A DNA stretch of 64,000 nt. Origin: ECT2AJA-044 sp965262845. Lineage in GTDB: Bacteria; Bacteroidota; Bacteroidia; Flavobacteriales; ECT2AJA-044. The notes beneath the pieces were generated by a model, which ran no database searches, was not told the origin of the DNA, and saw nothing but the letters and a program-made list of their open reading frames with translations. Shown here one piece after another: positions 50,800 through 59,683 of the stretch. The stretch's first letter is position 1. Every line of letters starts with the position of its first letter. Position numbers and translations under genes: made by a program. The stretch lies in assembly GCA_965262845.1 (NCBI GenBank), contig CBDHFX010000002.1:558001-622000 (forward strand), in the 5' to 3' direction.

Positions 50800-53700
50800 A
50801 TGAAAAAGTGGGGATCCATAGTATTGATGTTGCTAACATTTGCCGGCTATGCGCAACGGTTGCGATCGTTTAGTGAAAACCGCGGTCAGTTCCTGGAACA
50901 GCTAGGGAATTACCTGGCTGAAGGTTCACATGGGGAAGCTACGGTTCCGCGAATGGAAGTTTTTGCTTCATATTGGAATACCGGTGTCTATACGCCAGAG
51001 GAGGAAGCCCAGATCATCGCAATAGCGAATACGATGTTGAAAAAGCGCGTGCGCTCGTATCCCGGCTTTATCGATTATGTGGAATCGTTGATCGCTGTAA
51101 CAGATCTGGAAAATGATCTGCTCATGACAACCTGGTTCAGGAGCACGGACGGCATCGTTGGTAATAGATCGGCACGGAGCATTGATCAGTTTATGCTGCG
51201 GTCAAAGGAACTTTTTCGGGATAATTTACTATTTCAGTCGCAGGCCCTGGAGTGGAAGTTTTTAGGCGAGCTAAAAGCCTTTGTGCAGGACGAACCCGGA
51301 GTGATCGAAACCGGGGAAGGGGCTTTGGTATGTTATGCGAAAGGCGATTCAAGCGTGATCTACCATACCGTCCTCCGCTTCAACCTGATGGAGGAACAGG
51401 TTCGCGGGATCGGTGGTGAGGTTTTTTGGACACGGGCCGGGATCAGTGCAGATTCCCTGCTGGCAAAATTGTCGGACTATGAACTGCGGACCGATCGTGC
51501 CGGGTGGGTGGCCGACTCAGTAACGTTGTACAGCCAATTTTACATCACCGAACCGATGTTGGGGAGCCTGGAAGAGAAAATACTCGCATCGGCCCGTGAG
51601 GGCAACTACCGCTACCCTGTTTTTAGCAGCTACAACAAGGAGTTCCAGATACCGAATATCGTGGAGGGGGTGTATTACGAAGGTGGGTTCCGGGTGGAAG
51701 GCAATCGGTTTATCGGATATGGGAGCGACAAGCAGAAGGCGTTGATGCTGTTCGATTTTGAGGGTGAGGCACGGGTGAAGGCACTGAGCAATCGCTTCGT
51801 GCTGCGGAATGATGATATTCTGGGAGGAGATTGTCAGTTGACGATACGCATAGAGGAGGACTCGATATTCCACCCTAAGATCCAGCTTCGGTTTTTCAGA
51901 AAGGACCGGGTGTTATCGCTATATCGGGAGGCAGATAAAGGCCTGGCAAAACGGCCCTACCTGAACAGCTACCACAAGGTGGAAATGTACTTTGACCGGC
52001 TTGAGTGGGATATGGACGAGCCGGTAATGAAGATATCAAACCTGCAGGCCGGTGAAGTGAACCCGGTGGTGCTGGAATCCATCAATTTTTATCGTGACGA
52101 GCGCTTCAATCAGCTGCAGGGGATGGACGATTCAAATGTGCTGTACGCCCTCAGGCGCATGTGGGAACGGGCAGGTCATCATGATGAGTTTTGGATCGAA
52201 GATGTGGCACAGTACCTGCGAATGGAAGAGCACCAGTGCAAGCTATTGCTGATGAATATGACCATCATGGGCTTCACAGACTATAACCTGGGATCCGGAC
52301 GGGTGAAATTGGAAAAGAAGCTCTTCAACTATATCAACGCACGAGGTGGCTTCATTGACTACGACATTATTCGGTTCATTTCGGCAGCTGAAAAACAGAA
52401 TGGCCGGTTGAATTTATTGAACCAGGATCTTGAGTTGTATGGTGTCCATCCTATTTTGCTGAGCGATAGCCAAAAGGTGGTATTGTTTCCTGCAGGCGGA
52501 CGCATCATTCTGAAAGAAAACCGGAATTTCAACTTCGCCGGGACGATCCAGGCCGGTCGTTTCGATTTTATGGGCCGTGACTTTTTTTTCGAATACGAAA
52601 ATTTTAGGGTAAACATGAACGTGATCGATTCCATGAAGTTCATGGTACCATCGTTTGAGGCGGATGAGTATGGCCGCCGGAAACTGGTACCGGTCCGAAA
52701 CAAGTTACAGAACATGACCGGTGAATTGTTCATTGACCGGCCGAATAATAAATCGAGTCGCGAGCACTATCCCAGGTATCCGATCTTCCGTTCCGGCAAT
52801 GACAGCTACGTGTACTGGGACGATCGCCGGATCTGCAACGGGGTGTACGATCGTTCCAGGGTATATTTCCATGTGGAGCCGTTCGAGATCGACAGCCTGG
52901 ATACCTTTGAAACGGAAGGGCTCGCCTTCAACGGACAGTTTTATTCGGGTGATATTTTCCCGATGCTCAATGAAGACCTGAAGGTGATGCGGGACTATTC
53001 GCTCGGGTTCACCACCACCACCCCACCCGGTGGATTACCCGCCTACGGCGGGAAAGGTCAGTATCATGATACCATAAAGGTGAGTAACGCCGGTATTGAA
53101 GGTAAAGGCGTTTTGGACTACCTCACGAGCTCAACCTATACACGGGAATCCCTGTTTTTCCTGGACCTGATGAACGCGAAAGCCGATACATTCCTGATAC
53201 GTCCACAGTTGGCCGGAACTGAATATCCGCCCGTTAGGGCGGAAAACGCCAGGGTATACTGGGAACCGTACAAGGATGTCATGTACATCCACAACAAAGA
53301 GGAACAGCCTTTCGAACTGTTTGATATATCTGCCAGCCACCATGGCTTTCTGGCCCTGCAGCCGAGTGGACTGGAAGGCGGTGGTGAGACCCATTTCGAG
53401 AATGCGCAGACAACAGCTTCCCTGTACGAGTTTGGCCACCATCGAATATATAGTGAACAACTCGATTTTCGTGTGCGGTTGAATTCAAAGAGTCGCTGGG
53501 CCTTTCGGTTGTCGAATGCACAGGGCGATATAGACCTGGGACAACGGCGGGGCGAGTTTACCCTGCTGGATTCGGATACAGCACTTCATCTTATTGAAAA
53601 TCAGTATGATGTTTATATGGATCACGCCATATGGGACATGGACGCGAAAACCTTTGACCTGGACCAGCTGGCAAGCCAGCAGCCCGCCTATATGGTATCA

Positions 53701-55212
53701 ACCCGGGAAAGTCAGGATAGCTTAAATTATGAAGCGCAATCGGCGAAGTACTATATGGTGGATACGTTGCTGGAGGGTTATGGAGTGGATCGCATAGCAG
53801 TGGCAGATGCCTGGATATATCCGGATTCCGGATATGTGGTGGTGCGCGACAATGCCAGGATGGATCGCCTGGGGAATGCGCGTGTGGAAGTGTTGCGCGA
53901 TGATCCCTACCACCATTTTAATGAGGCGGATGTACATATTCGGGGGCGACTTGATTATCGCGGACGCTCAGGGATCAATTATATGGATCGGTTCCAGGAA
54001 GTCTTCCCCATCCTGATCGATAGCATGTGGGTTGATACGGCGTATCAGACCGTGGCGCATGGCATGATACCAAAGGAGCAGGAGTTTTACCTCTCTCCTT
54101 TTTTTAGCTTTGAAGGGGAGGTTTATATCTACGGCAATGATCCCAACTACATTTTTGATGGTTTTACGGAGATACAGCATGCCTGTGAGAGCATATTGAC
54201 CGACAAGATCCCTTTCCGATCGCAGATCGATCCGGAACAGATAGCCGTGGATCTGAGCCGGCTCCATGCCGAACGAGAGCGCAATCAGCTTTACTCAGGA
54301 CTGTTTTATACGCCGGACCCGACTGATCTGACCAGCCATTTCCTTTCGAAAAAAACCAATGCCTATTCGGAGCCGAACTTCACAAGCACAGGCTGGCTGA
54401 TCTATGACAAGGCAAGCAATGAGTATTGGATAACGTCCAGGGCGAAACTCGAGGATCCGGATGTTCCCGGACAATTGATGGCCTTTAGCAATAAAACCTG
54501 TGAGGTTCGCGGCACCGGAGCTTTTGATCTGGATGCTGACCTGGCTGGTGTGACCTTAAATACATGGGGTGCCTATCGGCACGATCTGACCCGGGATACC
54601 ATCGAAATGGACCTGATGATGGGGGTGGGATTCTTCTTTACTGATGAGGCCCTGGAGTTAATGGCCGGCAACATCAACAAGGACAATATGCTCAGAGGTA
54701 TTGATCTGGACCGCCAGGTCTATCGCGAAGCCCTGATCGCCCTGCTGGGCAAGGAAAACGCCTTAACCTACATGGAAGGGATCCGTACCTACGGAAGTGT
54801 GGAAAAACTGCCAAGGGAGTTGCGCACCATGAACCTGGTATTGACAGATGTGGAATGGGCCTGGAATGATTACACGAGCAGTTATATAACGACTGGTGAT
54901 ATTGGAATTGGCAATATAGGCCCATTTCAGGTGAACAAAAAGGTTCAGGGAAAAATGGAGTTGGTACGGAAGAGACGTCAGGATGAGCTGTATATCTACC
55001 TTGAGCTGGATCGGCGGAATTGGTACTATTTCGCCTTGCGAAGGAACATCATGCAATGCCTGTCCTCCGATGAGGCCTTTAACGATGCCATCAGAAACCT
55101 TGATCTGAAGAAGCGTCAGGTCAGGTTGGACAATGGGCAATATTTCCAGTACACCATATCTACCAGGAGAAGGGTGGATCAGTGGCTATCAAGGTTTGAG
55201 GAATTCTATTAG
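50800..55212 (+). CDS. Very large exported protein of unknown function (1470 residues)
   Basis: From the ATG at 50800 the protein begins with a signal peptide (MKKWGSIVLMLLTFAGYAQ). The frame also opens at ATG 50728, which would put 24 hydrophilic residues before that signal. No transmembrane segments, repeats, cysteine pattern or T9SS sorting domain were seen. The sequence alternates beta-rich stretches (GEVNPVVLESINFYRDERF, FNFAGTIQAGRFDFMGRDFFFEYENF) with charged helices and is rich in Asp, Glu, Tyr and Phe. Segments such as GRIILKENRNFNFAGTIQAG suggest stacked beta strands. I recognise no family. A hairpin repeat of the dispersed type occurs twice in the coding sequence (51587-51603, 53225-53242). 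Confidence 0.85.
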   Translation: MKKWGSIVLMLLTFAGYAQRLRSFSENRGQFLEQLGNYLAEGSHGEATVPRMEVFASYWNTGVYTPEEEAQIIAIANTMLKKRVRSYPGFIDYVESLIAVTDLENDLLMTTWFRSTDGIVGNRSARSIDQFMLRSKELFRDNLLFQSQALEWKFLGELKAFVQDEPGVIETGEGALVCYAKGDSSVIYHTVLRFNLMEEQVRGIGGEVFWTRAGISADSLLAKLSDYELRTDRAGWVADSVTLYSQFYITEPMLGSLEEKILASAREGNYRYPVFSSYNKEFQIPNIVEGVYYEGGFRVEGNRFIGYGSDKQKALMLFDFEGEARVKALSNRFVLRNDDILGGDCQLTIRIEEDSIFHPKIQLRFFRKDRVLSLYREADKGLAKRPYLNSYHKVEMYFDRLEWDMDEPVMKISNLQAGEVNPVVLESINFYRDERFNQLQGMDDSNVLYALRRMWERAGHHDEFWIEDVAQYLRMEEHQCKLLLMNMTIMGFTDYNLGSGRVKLEKKLFNYINARGGFIDYDIIRFISAAEKQNGRLNLLNQDLELYGVHPILLSDSQKVVLFPAGGRIILKENRNFNFAGTIQAGRFDFMGRDFFFEYENFRVNMNVIDSMKFMVPSFEADEYGRRKLVPVRNKLQNMTGELFIDRPNNKSSREHYPRYPIFRSGNDSYVYWDDRRICNGVYDRSRVYFHVEPFEIDSLDTFETEGLAFNGQFYSGDIFPMLNEDLKVMRDYSLGFTTTTPPGGLPAYGGKGQYHDTIKVSNAGIEGKGVLDYLTSSTYTRESLFFLDLMNAKADTFLIRPQLAGTEYPPVRAENARVYWEPYKDVMYIHNKEEQPFELFDISASHHGFLALQPSGLEGGGETHFENAQTTASLYEFGHHRIYSEQLDFRVRLNSKSRWAFRLSNAQGDIDLGQRRGEFTLLDSDTALHLIENQYDVYMDHAIWDMDAKTFDLDQLASQQPAYMVSTRESQDSLNYEAQSAKYYMVDTLLEGYGVDRIAVADAWIYPDSGYVVVRDNARMDRLGNARVEVLRDDPYHHFNEADVHIRGRLDYRGRSGINYMDRFQEVFPILIDSMWVDTAYQTVAHGMIPKEQEFYLSPFFSFEGEVYIYGNDPNYIFDGFTEIQHACESILTDKIPFRSQIDPEQIAVDLSRLHAERERNQLYSGLFYTPDPTDLTSHFLSKKTNAYSEPNFTSTGWLIYDKASNEYWITSRAKLEDPDVPGQLMAFSNKTCEVRGTGAFDLDADLAGVTLNTWGAYRHDLTRDTIEMDLMMGVGFFFTDEALELMAGNINKDNMLRGIDLDRQVYREALIALLGKENALTYMEGIRTYGSVEKLPRELRTMNLVLTDVEWAWNDYTSSYITTGDIGIGNIGPFQVNKKVQGKMELVRKRRQDELYIYLELDRRNWYYFALRRNIMQCLSSDEAFNDAIRNLDLKKRQVRLDNGQYFQYTISTRRRVDQWLSRFEEFY

Positions 55213-55273
55213 TCCTTTTGTGCCGATGAAAAGCTGCGCATCGTATCGGTTAAGCGGTTTTTTATCCTTCTGG

Positions 55274-55347
55274 TGACTCCGCAGGGATTCGAACCCCGAA
55301 CCTCTTGATCCGTAGTCAAGTGCTCTATCCAGTTAAGCTACGGAGCC
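55274..55347 (-). tRNA. tRNA-Arg, anticodon ACG
   Basis: Acceptor GGCTCCG with CGGAGTC (one G-T), anticodon stem CTTGA/TCAAG with loop CTACGGA, T stem CGGGG/CCCTG (one G-T pair). Discriminator A, no encoded CCA. The 5' half and promoter of this gene are duplicated at 58917-58975. Confidence 0.96.
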
Positions 55348-55457
55348 TTTTAGGATGGCAAAGGTAATACAATGCATTGAAGAACAGACCCTGGGTGATG
55401 AGGTGATCCAATTTCTTCCTCTCAGGGTCATCTATCCTGGAGTTTCTATCCCCTGAT
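55308..55457. repeat. Duplicated segment X, copy 1
   Basis: About 150 bp covering the 5' half of tRNA-Arg(ACG), its promoter and about 110 bp upstream. Repeated at 58917-59066 in the same orientation with about four substitutions (about 97% identity), so the duplication is recent. Confidence 0.9.
55359..55366 (-). promoter_or_regulatory. -7 box of tRNA-Arg(ACG)
   Basis: TACCTTTG on the minus strand, 11 nt before the tRNA 5' end. Preserved in the duplicate at 58968-58975. Confidence 0.65.
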
Positions 55458-57686
55458 AGGGGAATAATGAGGTATTTTAAATCGAAATCCAATGTATAAT
55501 TCTCTTCCACGGGTTGGACCCCAAATGGAACTTGTGTCAAAATATTGACCGAAAGGTTCCTGCCATCCTATGATCGGTCGATCCTGTCTGAAATTAAAAA
55601 TGTTTTCGCAACCTGCGTACAATTCAAATTTCTTTAAATTGTAAGTGAACTGAGCATTTACAAGCATATAATTTTCCGAAAAATCAGGCCTTTGAAATTC
55701 GGTCGGATTGTTTTGTGTGTTCGGTAATCTTTGTTGACCATACCAATGTATATTCATGTCAAAATGATACTTTCCAGACTTAGGCTTGTAACCCAAAGTT
55801 GTTATCACTTTATGTCTTGAGTTGAATGGTAAAAGCACTTTTTGATCATTAATTTCCCGATACACATCTAAAAATCTGTATCCTGCTTTAAATTCAAACT
55901 GTTGCCAAAAATTTAGATATATTTCTGCCTGAAATGTGTTACTAACGCTTTTTCCTGTAAAATTTTCAATGATTGCTTTTGTTGGATCTGTATCGTAATC
56001 GGGAAATATTTGATTTTGAAAATCAGTTCGATAATAGTCTGCAGTAAAAAAACCGGTAACGGTCTCCGCACTGAATTTATGCGTGAAATTTATTCCTGTA
56101 TTGAGTGCCTTTTCGGGTTGGAGTTGTTCAGCAAATACGATGTTCCGTGAACTGACCAATAGGTTTATATTCTCGCTAAACAAATTTAACGTTCGCCATC
56201 CTGCTCCAATATTCGCACGGACGATAGTGTTGGGTGTAATATCATATTTTAAAAGTGTTCTTGGTGTGGCTATCGTTCCAAACTGATTGTGGTTGTCTAT
56301 ACGAATACCCGCAATCCAGGTCAGCTTATCGCTGAGTAATTTTAGAGTGTTTTCTACAAATACACCTGTAATGTTTTCCTTTCGTAAATAATTTCCTGAG
56401 TAAGTTCTCTGCAGAGCATTATCTGTAAAAGCTATATCCTCATCTAAATTCAGGTAGCGAAAGCTAAATCCTGTCTTTAATGAGTTTTTGCCATAGTTGA
56501 GTTCATATTGTAGATTACCATAAAAATTCATCTGGCTAGCATCATACTTTACAGTTCCGAAATAGGAGTTTTGGTTTTGATAAAAGCCTGAAGCAAAAAG
56601 AACAAAATGGTGCTGGTCATTTAAACGATAGCCTGTTTTCGTCCAAATTTCAGGTTGATTGATATTTACGGACTGACCATATACTTCTGTACTTTCCTTA
56701 TCTGTGTTTTCGTTGAAATTGATTTGTCCGCCAATGCGTTGCTCGTTTACAAATCTCAATCCTATCCTACTGTTCCACCCCCAATCTTCTTCATTCCCGT
56801 ATTTTAATTTATTGAAAATCATATATCGGGTGAGTTTTGGCAGATCGAGAAAATTGTCCTTGTCCCGATCAAATTCATTCGCTGGCTGCACCGTATGAAA
56901 AGCCGTTAAGTTGCTCCATTTTCTTTTTTTAACAGCGTAGCTGGCGTTCAAGTGCTTTTCTGAAAAACTATTCATATAGGCATTTAGGAAAAGTTTGTCG
57001 GTTTTATCAGGTTCTTTGGTTTCTACATTTATTTGTCCGCTTATACTCTCAAATCCTTGCAAAACGCTGTTTGCTCCTTTTGAAACATAAATATTATCCA
57101 CCAATGTTCCTGGAATACTGCTAATGCCATACGTATATGTCAATCCTTGTATCATTGGGAAACCATCTATCAACACTTGATTATAAACTCCTGAAAGCCC
57201 AAGAATGCGAAGTTCTTTGGAATTGGTAATTACGTTGGTTGTTTGTTGCTGAACGGTAGTTTGTGTTTCAAAGCATCCTGCCAGATCACAACAAGCTGCT
57301 TTACCCAATTCGGTCTGGGTAATCTGTTCGGTTTTAATTGGCTCTGAATCTGATATGATCACACCGTCCCGTTGTCCTTTTACAACGACTTCATCAAGCT
57401 CCTGGGACTGCACTAACTTAAACTCCACAAATGTTTGATCCGTTATTTTTATCGTATCAGCTGAATGACCGACATATCTGGATATCAAAAGTTTAGTTGA
57501 AATATCTTTTGTAGTTAATTCAAACTCCCCTTTTATGCCTGTAGTAGTGCCAATGGTTGTGTTTACCCAAAAGACACTTGCTCCAACAAGCGGTTCATTA
57601 TTTTCGTTGGTTATTTTCCCTAAAATGCTTTGTGAAAACAGGACATACGGAAACAATAAACCAACAACAAATATGTATTCCTTCAT
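55446..57686 (-). CDS. TonB-dependent receptor with cysteine-rich plug, metal-linked
   Basis: 746-residue outer-membrane transporter. Signal peptide (YIFVVGLLFPYVLFSQ), CarboxypepD_reg-like domain to about 110 (GKITNENNEPLVGASVFW), plug with an unusual CCDLAGCFETQ motif near residue 137 and LRILGLSGVYNQVLIDGFPMI, then the 22-strand barrel ending RELYIGFRFKI. Receptors with the CC-x3-C plug typically sit next to HMA-domain proteins, as here, suggesting copper or mercury-type metal handling (inference). Much AT-richer than its flanks. Its last codons and stop fall in duplicated segment X, so the native 3' end was probably replaced when this region was assembled. Confidence 0.9.
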   Translation of the reverse strand: MKEYIFVVGLLFPYVLFSQSILGKITNENNEPLVGASVFWVNTTIGTTTGIKGEFELTTKDISTKLLISRYVGHSADTIKITDQTFVEFKLVQSQELDEVVVKGQRDGVIISDSEPIKTEQITQTELGKAACCDLAGCFETQTTVQQQTTNVITNSKELRILGLSGVYNQVLIDGFPMIQGLTYTYGISSIPGTLVDNIYVSKGANSVLQGFESISGQINVETKEPDKTDKLFLNAYMNSFSEKHLNASYAVKKRKWSNLTAFHTVQPANEFDRDKDNFLDLPKLTRYMIFNKLKYGNEEDWGWNSRIGLRFVNEQRIGGQINFNENTDKESTEVYGQSVNINQPEIWTKTGYRLNDQHHFVLFASGFYQNQNSYFGTVKYDASQMNFYGNLQYELNYGKNSLKTGFSFRYLNLDEDIAFTDNALQRTYSGNYLRKENITGVFVENTLKLLSDKLTWIAGIRIDNHNQFGTIATPRTLLKYDITPNTIVRANIGAGWRTLNLFSENINLLVSSRNIVFAEQLQPEKALNTGINFTHKFSAETVTGFFTADYYRTDFQNQIFPDYDTDPTKAIIENFTGKSVSNTFQAEIYLNFWQQFEFKAGYRFLDVYREINDQKVLLPFNSRHKVITTLGYKPKSGKYHFDMNIHWYGQQRLPNTQNNPTEFQRPDFSENYMLVNAQFTYNLKKFELYAGCENIFNFRQDRPIIGWQEPFGQYFDTSSIWGPTRGRELYIGFRFKIPHYSPIRG

Positions 57687-57750
57687 TGTTCCTGATTCAA
57701 TGATGAAAAAGACAAGGCATATATTGAATGGTGCCTTGTCTTAAACCTGT

Positions 57751-58098
57751 TTACTGTTTCACTTTGTACGGTCTTTCGTCAGGATTTTCGCAACTACCGG
57801 TATTTTCAATAGCTGTATAAATTTCCTTTTCACTGATCAAAAAAGGATTATAGGCAATTTCAAAAGTGGTTGTTGTGCCTGTTTTACCCGTTTTACAAGT
57901 TGTTACACCTTTTAATTTCCCGACATTTGTCGAAATCATTTTTAGGTCTGTTGAGCAGGTAATACCCTTGACTTTTGTTGTAATGGTTTTTGTACTGTCT
58001 GCAATTTGTGTTTTTTCTGTCGCTGATTGTGCGAAAGTTGCTGTTGTTGAGACTAACAGAAATGCGATAGTCAAAACGGAAATGTTTGAAAATTTCAT
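57751..58098 (-). CDS. Exported heavy-metal-associated (HMA-like) domain protein
   Basis: 115 residues. Signal peptide (ISVLTIAFLLVSTTATFAQ), then one HMA-like domain: TTKVKGITCSTDLKMISTNVGKLKGV. The metal loop has only the first cysteine of the usual CxxC; further cysteines lie at TTCKTGKTG and GSCENPDE. Probably a periplasmic metal chaperone or sensor working with the adjacent receptor. AT-rich like its neighbours; 64 bp before the receptor gene. Confidence 0.8.
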   Translation of the reverse strand: MKFSNISVLTIAFLLVSTTATFAQSATEKTQIADSTKTITTKVKGITCSTDLKMISTNVGKLKGVTTCKTGKTGTTTTFEIAYNPFLISEKEIYTAIENTGSCENPDERPYKVKQ

Positions 58099-58170
58099 TT
58101 TTCTGATCTTAAGATGTTTAACTAAAAATTGAACCGAAAGCTCAGTTCTTTTGAACAGTCAAGTGTGTCG

Positions 58171-58515
58171 TTAAACAAATTTTGGCGGTCGCCAAAAGTC
58201 AGAAATGAATGGAGAAGGTATAAATGATTGATATCCTAAAAATTCTTCGGTTGAAATCTGAGGGTTCAACAATGGCGGAAATGAAAACGATATGCAAAGT
58301 AATGAACAGGAACCACAAGTCTGAAAAGGATTACAGGATTTTCCGTCACGATCATTGTTTTGATCTCGTGAGTTGTCATTGTCGGAAATGGGGATACACG
58401 TACTACTGCTACAACAGGTCTGCTGGCTTTCTGAAGAGAGCGGAAAAGTATCAATCGCTGGTTTTACCGAAAGAAAGACTACCGTAAAGGTTAATATGTA
58501 AGTCAGGACTTTCAT
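58171..58515 (-). CDS. Small cysteine-rich exported protein, DUF6660-like
   Basis: 114 residues. Signal-like hydrophobic start (KVLTYILTFTVVFLSVKPAID), then three cysteine clusters (QQTCCSSSTCIP, SCNPFQTCGSC and LLCISFSFP). In Bacteroidota, proteins of this size and pattern (I believe DUF6660) precede HMA and TonB-receptor genes in metal-resistance islands; the name is from memory and unchecked. First gene of the three-gene unit. Confidence 0.6.
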   Translation of the reverse strand: MKVLTYILTFTVVFLSVKPAIDTFPLSSESQQTCCSSSTCIPISDNDNSRDQNNDRDGKSCNPFQTCGSCSLLCISFSFPPLLNPQISTEEFLGYQSFIPSPFISDFWRPPKFV

Positions 58516-58525
58516 CAGGTAGCGG

Positions 58526-58533
58526 CAAAGTTA
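58526..58533 (-). promoter_or_regulatory. -7 box of the metal-linked three-gene unit
   Basis: TAACTTTG on the minus strand, 10 nt before the ATG at 58515. A Bacteroidota-type box, so the unit probably came from a related host. Confidence 0.6.
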
Positions 58534-58738
58534 CAGAATTTCCTTCTTTTTTCGAGCGTTGGCGAAAACTAACCTTTTTCCATCACTGAGTCCGGTTTCT
58601 TCCTTGTTCTTCCCTGACGTCTTTCATACAAATAGTCTTGATATTCAGAGTAACCTGACTCCTAAAGGTGAGTAGTAATAATTGATAATGAAAAACTTAC
58701 GAGTAGGTTGTGGGGGTAGGAAATTTGGCTCCTTAATA

Positions 58739-58916
58739 CTACTCCACAGTAACAGACTTTGCGAGGTTTCGTGGCTGATCCACGTTGCATCCGCGCATCA
58801 CAGCAATATGGTAGGACAGTAACTGCAACGGAACCGTGGCCAGCAGGGGGCTTAAAGGCCTCCTCCGTGTCCGGGATCTCAATGATGTGCTCCGACAATT
58901 GTTCCACCTGACCATC
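58739..58916 (-). pseudogene. Duplicated 3' end of glmS, frameshifted
   Basis: About 178 bp almost identical to 59684-59860. It encodes DGQVEQLSEHIIEIPDTEEAF, then runs out of frame because of one extra base and changed bases near 58850. The match begins exactly at the glmS stop codon and ends where tRNA sequence begins. No start codon or promoter of its own. Confidence 0.9.
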
Positions 58917-58956
58917 ATCCGTAGTCAAGTGCTCTATCCAGTTAAGTTACGGAGCC
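58917..58956 (-). pseudogene. 5' half of tRNA-Arg(ACG), truncated in the anticodon loop
   Basis: Copy of the first 40 bases of the tRNA, ending just after the anticodon, with one D-arm substitution. Its promoter box (58968-58975) is intact, so it may be transcribed into the glmS fragment. Confidence 0.9.
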
Positions 58957-59066
58957 TTTTAGGATGGCAAAGGTAATACAATGCATTGAAGAACAGACCC
59001 TGGATGATGAGGTGGTTCAATTTCTTCCTCTCAGGGTCATCTATCCTGGAGTTTCTATCCCCTGAT
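58917..59066. repeat. Duplicated segment X, copy 2
   Basis: Copy of 55308-55457. After it the sequence differs entirely from copy 1, apart from a few bases. Confidence 0.9.
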
Positions 59067-59318
59067 GGAGGAATACCGGCAAACCGGACTGGAGGAGCTC
59101 AGGGCCACGATAGAAAAACACCATCCACTGCAGTAAGGACCCTGATTGAAGGGTACATTTTGTGACCTCAAAAATTTTTAAATTATCTTTGTGAAACCGG
59201 AAGATCAACTTTGGCGGAGTTGAGAGAGGCGATGGCGGAATTACCCATTTTTTGGTAAACGGAAGGATGTTTTTTTTTTTTGAACAAGGCGTTGCTATAG
59301 GCACTATAATTTAGCCGG
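59067..59318. other. Intergenic debris between segment X and the antitoxin gene
   Basis: No intact gene. On the plus strand a 23-codon frame from 59065 (EEYRQTGLEELRATIEKHH) looks like the end of a lost protein. A TATCTTTG box at 59184-59191 is followed by broken frames (KPEDQLW, then after a shift ELREAMAELPIFW). A run of 14 T lies near 59270. I read this as remnants of earlier genes. Confidence 0.5.
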
Positions 59319-59540
59319 ATGAACATACAGTCAGACATCAAATGGATACAGGAAGAGTTAATGAAGGTGGAAGAACCTGAGTTAATTACAGCATTGAAGA
59401 GCATGCTGAAATACCGACAGAGGCAGGTGGAAAACAGGTCTGTCTTTGACCTGGCTTATGCAAGAGCTGTAAAGGACAAGGAATCGGGGCGAACAAAAGC
59501 ACATACTGAAGTACGCAAAAAGTATGAGAAATGGCTCTGA
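59319..59540 (+). CDS. Antitoxin-like protein of a ParE/RelE-type pair
   Basis: 73 residues (DIKWIQEELMKVEEPELITALKSMLKYRQRQ, ending EVRKKYEKWL). It has the size and layout of the addiction-module component family of Bacteroidota, and it overlaps the toxin-like frame by 10 bp. The toxin partner is truncated, so this gene may be an orphan. Confidence 0.7.
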   Translation: MNIQSDIKWIQEELMKVEEPELITALKSMLKYRQRQVENRSVFDLAYARAVKDKESGRTKAHTEVRKKYEKWL

Positions 59541-59683
59541 TCGTAGAGTGGACTGAGGAAGCAGAGAGCCAGCTTGAGAGGATCATTGAATATTTGGAAG
59601 AGAACTGGACTGATCGGGAGGTGCGGAATTTTTTTACCGCCTTGGAGCGGGGGCTAAAGATCATTAGCAGCAAGTGTACGACT
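59531..59683 (+). pseudogene. ParE/RelE-type toxin gene, truncated
   Basis: The first 46 or so codons read as a ParE-family N-terminus (VEWTEEAESQLERIIEYLEENW..FFTALERGLKIIS). After about 59672 the family sequence stops, and the frame runs on into antisense glmS up to a stop at 59767. The missing half normally carries the catalytic residues, so the toxin is probably inactive. Confidence 0.8.

Noticed and set aside
55325..55540. Possible small protein read from the minus strand across segment X
   Set aside because: It overlaps the tRNA gene and the end of the TonB receptor, and the duplicate of X does not keep the frame beyond the shared part.
55274..59066. Integrative element flanked by tRNA attachment repeats
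   Set aside because: An integrase normally duplicates the tRNA 3' end. Here the 5' half with its promoter and 110 bp upstream is duplicated, together with a glmS piece, and no integrase gene is present. Tandem duplication explains it better.
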